A stretch of 64,000 nt of DNA from Pedobacter frigoris (GTDB lineage Bacteria; Bacteroidota; Bacteroidia; Sphingobacteriales; Sphingobacteriaceae), in the NCBI RefSeq assembly GCF_005116445.1, contig NZ_SWBQ01000001.1, forward strand, positions 1,054,001 to 1,118,000, in the 5' to 3' direction. The notes under the pieces were generated by a model, which did not search any database, had not been told where the DNA came from, and saw only the letters and a list, made by a program, of their open reading frames with translations. Below are positions 28,406 to 36,662 of the stretch, in pieces. Made by a program: the position numbers and the translations under genes. The number at the start of each line of letters is the position of its first letter. Within the stretch, counting starts at the first letter, position 1.

Positions 28406-29732
28406 AAACACGTCTTCCATTATGATAAAGTGCTTTGATATCGGAGTTTCGTGCAACAGCTTCAGCTGAACAACTCGCATCTATTAAGTTAAAATTAGCC
28501 TGATCTCCGGCCTTCGGCCACTGTTGGTTGCCACCCTGATCTAAGGGCAAGATATCGTTTGTCGCGATGCGAAGACATCTGGACAGTTCTAGCTCAGATG
28601 AATAACCATAAAGCTGAGCCATTAGATTAGCCTTTTGTAGCATACTGCCCGTTCCAAATGGACTCCAATGATCTACAACGCTGTCCGTACCAGTCATTAC
28701 TTTAATCCCATATTGATATAAAGTTGGAATAGGCATGATCAGGCGACCGAATGGAATTGTGGATATAATTCCAATTTTAGCTGCCGCCAGTTGCTCACAG
28801 GTATCTTTTAAGGTTTTTTCTGATAAGGATCCCAGAACAAAACAATGACTTAGAAAGGTTTTTCCTTTCAAAACAGGATTTTCATTGACCTTATTAATCA
28901 GGTATTGCACGGCTTTCAAACCGCTTTCTCCTGATTCGTGTAAGTGAATATCAATTCCACGATGGTAATCCAACGCCAGTTGCACTGTAAAATCCAGGGA
29001 TTTCTCTACACTACCGTCAATTGAGTATGGATCCAGTCCGCCTATAAAGTTAATATCCATTTGAGCAGCTTCCTTCATGAGAGATTCCGATTTGGACTTA
29101 AAGAGTCCATGCTGCGGGAAAGCAACAAGCTCTGTTCCAAACCCATCTTTCTTACGTTCAATAGCTTTGTATAGGTTTTTTAACGAATTTAATTGTGAGG
29201 TCGGCTCTATATTAACATGGCTTCTCGCAAAATCAGATCCTTTTGATTGCAACAGTTCTATGATCCTTTCTGCGTGTTCAGTTGATTTTTTTAATAGCTC
29301 AGGTATGATTTTTTCTTCCAGTGCAATCATATCTTTTACCGATCGCTGACGTTTGGAATGCGCTTTCCAAGGCCCACCATAATAAGTTTTATCGAGGTGG
29401 ATGTGCATATCCTTCATCGCCGGCAGCATTAAGTAACCTTTAGCGTCTATTGTTCCCGCAATATTGCCATTTGGTGCTATTTCTTTTATTTTTCCATTTT
29501 CTATTATGATTACATACAGTTCGGTTTTTGTACCTGTTACCTCAAAATCGTCTTTGGTAAAGCCGGTTTCCAGCCTTACATTTTTTAAAACCAACCGATC
29601 TGTTATTTTATAATCCGCTCCTGTTTCCATAGCAGATAACGTACCCGGTAACGTGGAAGATAATAACCCGTAGCCCATAACATTCATGGTTTGTTTAATA
29701 AATTTTTTACGTGTAAGGCCGTCTGTGTTCAT
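28392..29732 (-). CDS. amidohydrolase, cytosine-deaminase-like, exported
   Basis: A 446-residue metal-dependent hydrolase. The N-terminus (LTRKKFIKQTMNVMGYGLLSS) resembles a signal, possibly Tat-like but lacking the twin arginine (it reads RKK). Metal and catalytic residues align with CodA: H110-I-H112 (HIHLD), H263 and E266 in HLHE, H296 in SHCF and D350 in TGTDS. The true substrate is unknown; N-isopropylammelide or creatinine-type deaminases share this fold. It converges with the PPTase gene with a 14-bp overlap and no terminator between them. A link to the NRPS product, for example hydrolysis of a lactam, is only a guess from position. Confidence 0.85.
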   Translation of the reverse strand: MNTDGLTRKKFIKQTMNVMGYGLLSSTLPGTLSAMETGADYKITDRLVLKNVRLETGFTKDDFEVTGTKTELYVIIIENGKIKEIAPNGNIAGTIDAKGYLMLPAMKDMHIHLDKTYYGGPWKAHSKRQRSVKDMIALEEKIIPELLKKSTEHAERIIELLQSKGSDFARSHVNIEPTSQLNSLKNLYKAIERKKDGFGTELVAFPQHGLFKSKSESLMKEAAQMDINFIGGLDPYSIDGSVEKSLDFTVQLALDYHRGIDIHLHESGESGLKAVQYLINKVNENPVLKGKTFLSHCFVLGSLSEKTLKDTCEQLAAAKIGIISTIPFGRLIMPIPTLYQYGIKVMTGTDSVVDHWSPFGTGSMLQKANLMAQLYGYSSELELSRCLRIATNDILPLDQGGNQQWPKAGDQANFNLIDASCSAEAVARNSDIKALYHNGRRVFSQV

Positions 29733-29808
29733 ATTGAAAATTGTATACCCAAAAGTAACGTCAAATGCTTATTCTTTTTTATAGAAAAAGCGCTAATACT
29801 TGTAATAA

Positions 29809-30651
29809 TTATAACTTATCTCTGAATTCCTTTGGCGAAACCCCCATTTTTCTTTTGAAGAAATTAGAAAAATATGCCTGATCATTAAACCCCAGTTCAT
29901 AAGCAATCTGTTTAATCGTCATTTCAGAAATATGCAGTAATCGTTTTATTTCCAGTATCTGTCGATTTTGTATGATCGTGTTGGCTGATAGACGTGCATA
30001 TTTTTGACACAAGATGTTGAGATAGTTGGGAGTGATGTTCAATAAATCAGCATAAAAGGAAACAGATTTTTCTTGTTTGTAATATTCATCTATCAGGTTG
30101 ATGTATCTGGCAACGATAGGATTGTTTTTTAAAGCACTTAAGTCTTTAAATGACTTTTCCATTTCCCGCTCGATAAACAAGGCGATCAGTTTACTTCTCA
30201 GCAAAACGATATCCCATTGCGGCTTTGCTTGCGTGGTCTCCTGCTCAAATTGTTTGAATTCATAATTCAGTTGCTCAAAAGATTCCGTGTTTAAAGTAAT
30301 AACGGGATGCTTAAAATAAAGAATGGGTGAAAAGCTAAGGTGATTGCTGAATGTTTGAAACAACTTTTTACCGATCATCAGCTGATAGCCCTTTGTGTTT
30401 TCCTGCAACTCCCATTGATGTACTTGTCCGGGAAGTAAAATGTGTATTTGATGATCTGTAACAGGGTGATTAACGAAATCAATTGTATGTGTACCGCTAC
30501 TATGTGCTACGAGGAAAAACAGGTAAAAATCATGACTGTGTGCTGTCTTAATTTTATTATTACCGTGGGTCACGTGATTTAACAAACAGATTTCGGCTGC
30601 TTCACTGGTATGAAAATTTTCCAGACCCAATATTGGAAATTCTTCGCTCAT
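29809..30651 (-). CDS. AraC-family transcriptional regulator
   Basis: A 280-residue one-component regulator. The N-terminal half is a cupin-like ligand pocket (KTAHSHDFYLFFLV, HILLPGQVHQWEL). The C-terminal half is a double helix-turn-helix ending in MTIKQIAYELGFNDQAYF and the usual FKRKMGVSPKEFR. It is cytoplasmic. It is the last gene of a leftward set with the DUF4180 and histidine phosphatase genes (gaps of 9 and 6 bp). The ligand is unknown. Confidence 0.93.
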   Translation of the reverse strand: MSEEFPILGLENFHTSEAAEICLLNHVTHGNNKIKTAHSHDFYLFFLVAHSSGTHTIDFVNHPVTDHQIHILLPGQVHQWELQENTKGYQLMIGKKLFQTFSNHLSFSPILYFKHPVITLNTESFEQLNYEFKQFEQETTQAKPQWDIVLLRSKLIALFIEREMEKSFKDLSALKNNPIVARYINLIDEYYKQEKSVSFYADLLNITPNYLNILCQKYARLSANTIIQNRQILEIKRLLHISEMTIKQIAYELGFNDQAYFSNFFKRKMGVSPKEFRDKL

Positions 30652-30660
30652 CGATCTTTT

Positions 30661-31023
30661 CTAAGTTTTCGACAATCTCTCTATAGCTGACGCTACAGAA
30701 TCGAGAAAATTAACCTGTCTGCCTCTATTACTTTCATAGATGAAGTCTTTAATGCTATTTCCAGGATATTTACTGAATTCACCAATAATGAATAATTGCA
30801 TTCTATAGTTAGATACCTTCTGAAGAATTTCTCCTGCAATTCCAGATTTTAAATTAAAGAAATCTGGAGTGATATTCTTTTCATGGATGATAATTTTATC
30901 GAAATCCTGATAATAAACATCTACAAGCAGTTGGAGGCCCTCTTCTGCATTTTTAACAATGACTTCAGCTGATACTACTTCTGCTATTTTAATATTGCCA
31001 ATCTCGTGTGCCTTTATATCCAT
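30661..31023 (-). CDS. DUF4180 domain protein
   Basis: The 120-residue product matches DUF4180 from end to end: the N-terminal HEIGNIKIAEV, the middle DKIIIHEKNITPDFFNLKSGIAGEILQK and the C-terminal FIYESNRGRQVNF. It is a small soluble alpha/beta protein of unknown function, often found next to AraC or TetR regulators. It lies between the histidine phosphatase and the AraC regulator, probably in one operon. Confidence 0.85.
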   Translation of the reverse strand: MDIKAHEIGNIKIAEVVSAEVIVKNAEEGLQLLVDVYYQDFDKIIIHEKNITPDFFNLKSGIAGEILQKVSNYRMQLFIIGEFSKYPGNSIKDFIYESNRGRQVNFLDSVASAIERLSKT

Positions 31024-31029
31024 AATAGA

Positions 31030-31524
31030 CTAAATTTTGCCATAAGTATTCGTTTTAAGTTCAGTCTTGTTGCCGTTTAAAGTCAAATGAAATATGTTGT
31101 TAAATTCATCATCTGTTATTTTTGCTTTTGGCCGCTGAATACCGAAGGCCTCTATGGTTTCCAAAACAGTGTTAGAATGACCGGCAATGATTATTTTTTT
31201 GCCCGAATAGTTTTTCCTGATGTCATCAACAAGGGTGGTGATGCTTTTGTAATCGGTTATACTGATCTTGTTTTTCTTTGCCAGAGGATCTAATGTTTGA
31301 TGTGTTCTTTTATAAGGCGTGCTAAATGCAGCGTCAAATTTAAATTTAGCTAAAATAACAGCGAGATCTTCAGCTCGTTTTTTACCCTTGTCAGAAAGAT
31401 CCGGATCATTGGGATTGTTCACACCTTTTTCTGCATGACGGACAATCCATATTTCAGTTTTCTGTGCCAGAGCGGTCTGAAAGATAGAAAATAGGAGCGA
31501 TAAAAATAAGATGAATTTTTTCAT
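31030..31524 (-). CDS. exported histidine phosphatase
   Basis: The 164-residue product has a signal peptide (FILFLSLLFSIFQTALAQ). The phosphoglycerate-mutase superfamily motif is WIVRHAEKG, with the catalytic histidine in RHA, and the second histidine is in IAGHSNTV. The short length matches SixA-like members. It should act on a small phosphate ester or phosphoprotein in the periplasm; the substrate is unknown. It is the first gene of a three-gene leftward unit. I see no clear -7/-33 promoter in the 211 bp upstream. Confidence 0.9.
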   Translation of the reverse strand: MKKFILFLSLLFSIFQTALAQKTEIWIVRHAEKGVNNPNDPDLSDKGKKRAEDLAVILAKFKFDAAFSTPYKRTHQTLDPLAKKNKISITDYKSITTLVDDIRKNYSGKKIIIAGHSNTVLETIEAFGIQRPKAKITDDEFNNIFHLTLNGNKTELKTNTYGKI

Positions 31525-31677
31525 AGCTTGCTTAGAATAAAGCTACTAAACAAATTGGTTAGGAAGGAAGTTAAAATTCTCATATATATCTATTCCATGA
31601 TGCATTCATATCAATCAATGGTCATTTAAGCTAAAATATGCAAAATATTTTCAACTAGTTGATATCTTGAAGAATAG

Positions 31678-31709
31678 TTGGTATTAACAACTCAATTTAG
31701 TTAAATTCG
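31678..31709 (+). promoter_or_regulatory. probable promoter of the VOC gene
   Basis: TTG at 31678-31680, a 21-base spacer and TAAATTCG at 31702-31709. This differs from TAnnTTTG at one position. The start codon is 27 bases downstream. Confidence 0.5.
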
Positions 31710-31735
31710 GGTAACAAAACTTAAAATCTACAATT

Positions 31736-32128
31736 ATGAATCAAAACATCGTCTGCTGGTTTGAAATCTATGTTAAGGACATGGAACGAGCAAAGAAATT
31801 TTACAATGCAGTATTAGGTACTAATTTTATAGATAGTCCTATGCCAGGCGAATCACCCGGAGGTATGAAAATGTCATTTTTCTCACCTACGGAAAATCAG
31901 GGCGTTTCGGGAGCTTTAATTGAAATGCCTGGCACCAAAGAAGGTGACGGACACTGTGTCAATACGATGGTGTATTTTCCATGCCAGGACTGTAGCGTAG
32001 AAGAAGCCCGTATTCAATCTGCGGGTGGAATGGTTAACCGGTCCAAGTTTTCTATCGGAGAATTTGGCTTTTGCGCTATTTGTGTGGATACTGAAGGAAA
32101 CCCTTTTGGTTTGTTTTCGATGGAATAA
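31736..32128 (+). CDS. VOC family protein (glyoxalase-like)
   Basis: A 130-residue single VOC domain. The start CWFEIYVKDMERAKKFYNAV is typical, as are the inner motif GGMKMSFF and the C-terminal ICVDTEGNPFGLFS. It is soluble and cytoplasmic. The sequence resembles proteins annotated as lactoylglutathione lyase-like or bleomycin-resistance-like, but substrate cannot be assigned. It is monocistronic. Confidence 0.9.
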   Translation: MNQNIVCWFEIYVKDMERAKKFYNAVLGTNFIDSPMPGESPGGMKMSFFSPTENQGVSGALIEMPGTKEGDGHCVNTMVYFPCQDCSVEEARIQSAGGMVNRSKFSIGEFGFCAICVDTEGNPFGLFSME

Positions 32129-32198
32129 GGCAGGATTAACACGTTATTAAGCTTATATTAGGTTTTTTAGGAATCCAAATCATCAATTTTTAAAAGTA

Positions 32199-32561
32199 AT
32201 GAAGCGTATAGTTAATTATGCCTGTCTGCTCTTGGTCTTTGTTTTGACTTCTTTTTCCGGAAAAAAAGATAAAAAAATAAATATTGTTTTTATAGGTGAC
32301 AGTATAACTGAGGGTGGTGCTTTGGCACATCCAGAAACAGGTCATGCGAGTAATTACCGGATCACTACACAAATGTATATGGATTCTGTAAAGTGGGCAG
32401 ACGCAAGGGTTGGGAGAATTTTAACAGCATTAAAAGCAAGATCTACCTACGATAATGAAGACTGGTTAATTGTCGTATCAACAGATCATGGAGGCGATCT
32501 TGGACATGGAGGATCCAGTTATCCAGAGCGAAATGCCTTCATTATATTGAACAAAATTTAA
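32199..32561 (+). pseudogene. chimeric remnant: SGNH hydrolase start joined to phosphatase/sulfatase-like end
   Basis: The 120-residue open frame is a join of two families. Residues 1-47 are the signal peptide and first block of an SGNH/GDSL esterase (INIVFIGDSITEGG). From about residue 53 on it reads like the C-terminal end of a secreted alkaline-phosphatase/sulfatase-type protein (YMDSVKWADARVGRIL, STDHGGDLGHGG). Neither half can fold alone. The simplest history is a deletion that fused two formerly adjacent polysaccharide-utilisation genes in frame, near base 32345. Expression is possible but a function is unlikely. Confidence 0.7.
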
Positions 32562-32652
32562 ATATTTTTTCCCTAAAGTTTAATTGTAGGATCGATGAGC
32601 ATAAAAACCTGTTTAAATTTTCAAAGTATTTCTGCTAATCGACAATAAGTTG

Positions 32653-32701
32653 AATAAGTAAGAGGGCGATTTTCGTTATGAAAATCGCCCTCTTACTTAT
32701 T
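32653..32701. terminator. 22-bp perfect palindrome next to the phosphatase stop codon
   Basis: The arms 32653-32674 and 32680-32701 are perfect reverse complements, 22 bp each, around a 5-nt loop. On the minus strand it starts three bases after the phosphatase stop codon. It lacks a real T-tract on either side, so it may be a transcript-stabilising or repeat hairpin instead of a classic terminator. Confidence 0.7.
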
Positions 32702-32704
32702 GTA

Positions 32705-33517
32705 TTATTTAGTATAATCTGCTCTTAGTTGGGCTATTTCCTTTGGCCCTATGGCTAATTCTTGCTGAAGAAAATTTTCTACACTTCCATATTGTTTTTT
32801 TAATTCGTTAAAAAAATCGCGTAAAAGGTCTGGCTTTAAAACCATTTCATTCTCCACTTGTTCAACAGTCAAACCACTCATTTTAGCCAATGGTGCAAAC
32901 ATATCTTTATTTGCTTTTGCCAGGTAAATATTAGAAGCTACATAATCAGCTTCGATGGTTTCTTGTGGTACCTTTAAAATATATAAAAGTAAGGCTGTAG
33001 CCATTCCCGTACGGTCTCTACCGCCAGTGCAATGATACAACACAGCTTCTTTTTTATCTACGGTAAGCAATTTCATGAACAAAGAACGAAAACGATCACC
33101 AGCGTATTTAGCACCATCTACACCGTACATTTTTCCTAAAAAGCCACCTTGCTTTAATAATGCAACCATTTGTGCAGCATCTGGCAGATTTTCACTTCCA
33201 GCAGGGCTTAACGTATAATCTGTATTTTTTGATAAACGATCTGGAGCTGCGGCAGCCTCTTTAGTGCCTCTAAAATCTACCACAGTACGTATTCCTTTTT
33301 TATCTAATAATAACAAATCTGCATCAGTAAGTTTATTTATGGCAGCACTACGATAAACTTTACCCCAAACTACTTCTTTCCCATCGGTTGTTTTATAGCC
33401 GCCTATGTCGCGAAAATTTGCAGCATTTACAGGTACTAATCTCTTGCTACTATCTGCCAACTGCGCAGAAGCTATAACTGGTGTAAGTAAAACGATGGCA
33501 ATAATTATTTTTTTCAT
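32705..33517 (-). CDS. exported CX5R tyrosine/dual-specificity phosphatase
   Basis: The 270-residue product has a signal peptide (IIIAIVLLTPVIASAQ). It matches the PF13350 type: FRDIGGYKTTDGKEV near residue 35, VDFRGTKEA near 80, and the P-loop H162-C163-TGGRD-R169-TG, which gives Cys nucleophile and Arg in CX5R. It is periplasmic and removes phosphate from a phosphotyrosine or a small ester. It lies 34 bp downstream of a TonB receptor gene on the same strand, so the pair may take up and dephosphorylate a common ligand (inference). A 22-bp hairpin follows at once. Confidence 0.92.
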   Translation of the reverse strand: MKKIIIAIVLLTPVIASAQLADSSKRLVPVNAANFRDIGGYKTTDGKEVVWGKVYRSAAINKLTDADLLLLDKKGIRTVVDFRGTKEAAAAPDRLSKNTDYTLSPAGSENLPDAAQMVALLKQGGFLGKMYGVDGAKYAGDRFRSLFMKLLTVDKKEAVLYHCTGGRDRTGMATALLLYILKVPQETIEADYVASNIYLAKANKDMFAPLAKMSGLTVEQVENEMVLKPDLLRDFFNELKKQYGSVENFLQQELAIGPKEIAQLRADYTK

Positions 33518-33551
33518 GATTTCTATGTTATTTTTTTTTAATGATGTGTGA

Positions 33552-36437
33552 TTATAAAATATCTAAACGGATACCGGCTTGACCTCTACTTCCGTAAGAT
33601 TCTGAAGAGGTTAAACGACGCTTATCGCCCATGTACATTTTAACAGGAGAATTACTCAAGTTATTAAGCTCAATAAAAGCTTTTAATTTTTTAGTGATAG
33701 CTACCGTTGCAGATGCATCAATGGTAAAGTTAGCAGCAGACCAAGTGTAAAAATCTGGACCCAATTGCTGGTTAATAGTTTCAACAGAATTACCACGATA
33801 ATTACCTGCTAAACGAACCATAACACCATTACGCTCGTAAAACAAAATAGAGTTAAACAAGTGTTTAGATTGATTTGGTAAACCAGTTTTATCCAATTGG
33901 TTTGCATTACCTAAACGCGGTACTTCGGTTTTCGAATCGATAAAAGAGTAGTTAACTTCTACACCAAATCCGCTCCAAAATCCATTAAGAAAATCGAAAC
34001 GTTTATTAATACCTGCTTCAAAACCAAATAAAGTTGCTTTGTTTAAGTTTTTAGCCTGAGTTACCATAAAATCGCTACCACCAACATTTTGCATATTTAC
34101 ATCTGTGAAGATGATGTCTGTAATGTCTTTATAAAAAACACCTCCAGATAAAATACCAATGTTATTAAAATAGTATTCTCCCATCAAGTCAAAATTATTA
34201 CTGAATGTTGGTTTCAAATCAGGATTTCCTTGAGAAATGGTCATTGGTGCGCTTGTTGTATTGGTTGAGCCACCCGGAGTCATATCGCCAAAGTTTGGGC
34301 GTACAAAAGAGCGAGTGTAAGCAGCACGAATGTTTGCTTTTTCGGTAAGTTTATATTTAAAATGCAACATTGGTAAAAATGCATTGTAATTATTTTCCAC
34401 AACAGACGGACTAACGTTTACAACAGCAGGAGTACCGGATGTTGTTGATTTCATGCCGTTTAGTGTAGTGCTGGTATACTCATTTCTAATACCTGCAACA
34501 ATTTTTAAACGTTCAGTTGCATCAATTTCTGCCATGGCGTAGCCAGAGGTTACATTTTCTTCGGCTGTATAAAGTGCTGTAGCGTTTGTTTTAGCAGTAG
34601 CATCAATAACACCGTTTGCAGCTTGAAAAGTAGCACCAAACATATCAAACAGTTGTTCTTTTACTAACGGATTTACAATATATTGGTCGTAATTGCCTTT
34701 CATGGTTCCAAAAAACGTTGTGCCTTTTGGGAAACTACTGGTTTGCAATGAAGATAAGCTACGTAATGCAGGTGAGTTTGGTATGCCCAATGCTGCACCA
34801 GGTAAATAAACTAAGTTAGATCCGAAAGTACTGGTACGATCTTTTTCACGATACTTAGCTCCAAATTTAAAATGAATTTTAGCCGAAGCATCAACTTTTA
34901 GGTTAAGTTGTCCTATTTGATCATGCTCGCTATTATCTAATTGTGCAATAACCAATTGCGAAAGCAATAATTTATTAGGATTAATTACCTCTGTAACATC
35001 TTTTATTCCCGATTGAAATTCATCGGCTGTGCCACCAACACCATTTGGAGAATCGAAGCTCCAATAACGTTTACCATCACTTGATAAATTGTTAAAACCA
35101 CTGGTAATTTTTTGGCGGAAGGTAGCGATTGGTAATCCTTTGCCATTAGCAGTAGGAGGGGTATCTAAAAAGTAGTCAGATTTGTGGTTGCTATAACTCC
35201 AATCTAATTTAAATTTTGACGATAACTGATTTTCCCCACCAATTTCTATTCCATTTAAGGTAGTTTGGTAATGCGAATAACGGTAATTGTATTGAAAACG
35301 GGTATTGGTATAATCTACATATGATTCGTATACTGGGCGTATGTCATCAAATTTATTAACCATTCCTCTAAAGAAAATTTTATGCGAAGGCGTAATTTTA
35401 TACTCTGCACCAACATTTAAACCTTTGGTTTCACGTTCGCCCATGTAGCGCTTAAATAAAACGGTATTGATAGAGTTTTTTTGTTGAAGATTAGCTAATC
35501 CAGTATTATAAGAAGTAACAAGCTCATCAGATCCCCATTGTCTGCTCCAAATGGCACCAGCTACAATAATACCTAGTTTATTATTAAAAAATCTATCACC
35601 ATATACTAATGACCCGTTATAGGTGCTATTTTTACTAAAAGTATTGTAACCACCTGCACCACTAATATTTAAGGTGCGTTTAGTGGGTGCTGTACGGGTA
35701 ATAAAATTGATAGAACCACCAATTGCATCGCCTTCCATATCTGGCGTAATTGCTTTAGCAACTTGCACATATTGGATAATTTCTGAAGGCACAACATCTA
35801 ATACAGAAGAACGGTTACCCAATACATTTGAACTTGGTAAACGGTTATTGTTAAATAATGTAGAAGTCCAAGAAAAAGGTGTGCCTCTAACTGCAGCTTG
35901 GTCTGCCTCGCCGTGATAGCGAGCAACGGCTACACCTTGCATACGTTGTACTGCTTCGGCAGCATTACGATCTGGTAATTTACCTATAGCATCTGCAGCC
36001 ATTACATCCATAATTGCGTTCGAATTTCTTTTAATGCTATACGCTTTGGCTTGCGAAGGTGCCATTGTCCCTTTAACTACAACTTCTCCCAAAGTACCTT
36101 TGGTGTCTGGCAACATTTTAACTAACCCGATTTCATTAACGCCTTTAACTAACTTTAATGTAACAGATTTCATTTCGTATCCAATGTAGCTCAACTCAAT
36201 GGTAACTAAACCAGTATCTGGTGCAACTAAAGTAAAAACACCTTGCAGATCAGACGAGACTGCTCTTTTAAATGAAATGCCCTTAACGCTAGCTCCTGGC
36301 AAGGTTCCTGCATCACTCACTACAGTACCTTTAATGGTTTGGCTTAATGCAGGTAAGGTAACACCCGTAGTTAGCATAGCAATTGCAAATAGCTGCTTGT
36401 AAATTGCCCAAGGTTTTAAAGTAAAAATTTTAAACAT
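33552..36437 (-). CDS. TonB-dependent receptor (TIGR01782-like)
   Basis: A 961-residue outer-membrane transporter. After a signal peptide (LFAIAMLTTGVTLPALSQ) comes a carboxypeptidase-regulatory-like domain (about 32-120). The plug has IGKLPDRNAAEAVQRMQGV, the signature of the Xanthomonas/Caulobacter TonB receptor class, and is followed by a beta-barrel. The terminal strand ends GQAGIRLDIL. It is not of the SusC type and has no SusD partner. I chose ATG 36437; an ATG at 36485 would put 16 extra residues over the promoter. It shares its upstream region with the divergent AraC gene and is followed by the phosphatase, so control by that AraC protein is likely. Confidence 0.93.
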   Translation of the reverse strand: MFKIFTLKPWAIYKQLFAIAMLTTGVTLPALSQTIKGTVVSDAGTLPGASVKGISFKRAVSSDLQGVFTLVAPDTGLVTIELSYIGYEMKSVTLKLVKGVNEIGLVKMLPDTKGTLGEVVVKGTMAPSQAKAYSIKRNSNAIMDVMAADAIGKLPDRNAAEAVQRMQGVAVARYHGEADQAAVRGTPFSWTSTLFNNNRLPSSNVLGNRSSVLDVVPSEIIQYVQVAKAITPDMEGDAIGGSINFITRTAPTKRTLNISGAGGYNTFSKNSTYNGSLVYGDRFFNNKLGIIVAGAIWSRQWGSDELVTSYNTGLANLQQKNSINTVLFKRYMGERETKGLNVGAEYKITPSHKIFFRGMVNKFDDIRPVYESYVDYTNTRFQYNYRYSHYQTTLNGIEIGGENQLSSKFKLDWSYSNHKSDYFLDTPPTANGKGLPIATFRQKITSGFNNLSSDGKRYWSFDSPNGVGGTADEFQSGIKDVTEVINPNKLLLSQLVIAQLDNSEHDQIGQLNLKVDASAKIHFKFGAKYREKDRTSTFGSNLVYLPGAALGIPNSPALRSLSSLQTSSFPKGTTFFGTMKGNYDQYIVNPLVKEQLFDMFGATFQAANGVIDATAKTNATALYTAEENVTSGYAMAEIDATERLKIVAGIRNEYTSTTLNGMKSTTSGTPAVVNVSPSVVENNYNAFLPMLHFKYKLTEKANIRAAYTRSFVRPNFGDMTPGGSTNTTSAPMTISQGNPDLKPTFSNNFDLMGEYYFNNIGILSGGVFYKDITDIIFTDVNMQNVGGSDFMVTQAKNLNKATLFGFEAGINKRFDFLNGFWSGFGVEVNYSFIDSKTEVPRLGNANQLDKTGLPNQSKHLFNSILFYERNGVMVRLAGNYRGNSVETINQQLGPDFYTWSAANFTIDASATVAITKKLKAFIELNNLSNSPVKMYMGDKRRLTSSESYGSRGQAGIRLDIL

Positions 36438-36458
36438 AATTGTGGATTGTTTTTTCGA

Positions 36459-36466
36459 CAAAAGTA
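36459..36466 (-). promoter_or_regulatory. -7 box of the TonB receptor gene
   Basis: On the minus strand TACTTTTG fits TAnnTTTG and lies 21 bases before the ATG at 36437. This supports 36437 as the start. I see no matching -33 TTG. Confidence 0.5.
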
Positions 36467-36505
36467 GAAGGGGATTTTCGCCCATTCGACCGTCTTGAAC
36501 AACAC

Positions 36506-36549
36506 GTACTTGTATTGGTATTAATTATTTTATTGGCACTACCAAGTAC
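36506..36549. promoter_or_regulatory. inverted repeat in the divergent intergenic region
   Basis: GTACTTG-TATT-GGTA (36506-36520) and TACCAAGTAC (36540-36549) form an imperfect inverted repeat, with 19 bases between. It lies midway between the divergent TonB receptor and AraC genes. It could be the operator of the AraC protein. Confidence 0.45.
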
Positions 36550-36635
36550 TGATTATCAGTTTATTATGCTTTGTTATTAAAATGTTAACGCTAGACTATT
36601 GATGTTTTGTTAACATGGAGCTAACACCGATTTGC

Positions 36636-36643
36636 TACTTTTG
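36636..36643 (+). promoter_or_regulatory. -7 box of the membrane-bound AraC gene
   Basis: TACTTTTG matches TAnnTTTG and is 19 bases upstream of the ATG at 36663. This argues against an in-frame ATG at 36615. A TTG occurs at 36607, 26 bases away, a little too far for a normal -33. Confidence 0.5.
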
Positions 36644-36662
36644 TATAAATGATAGCACTTAT

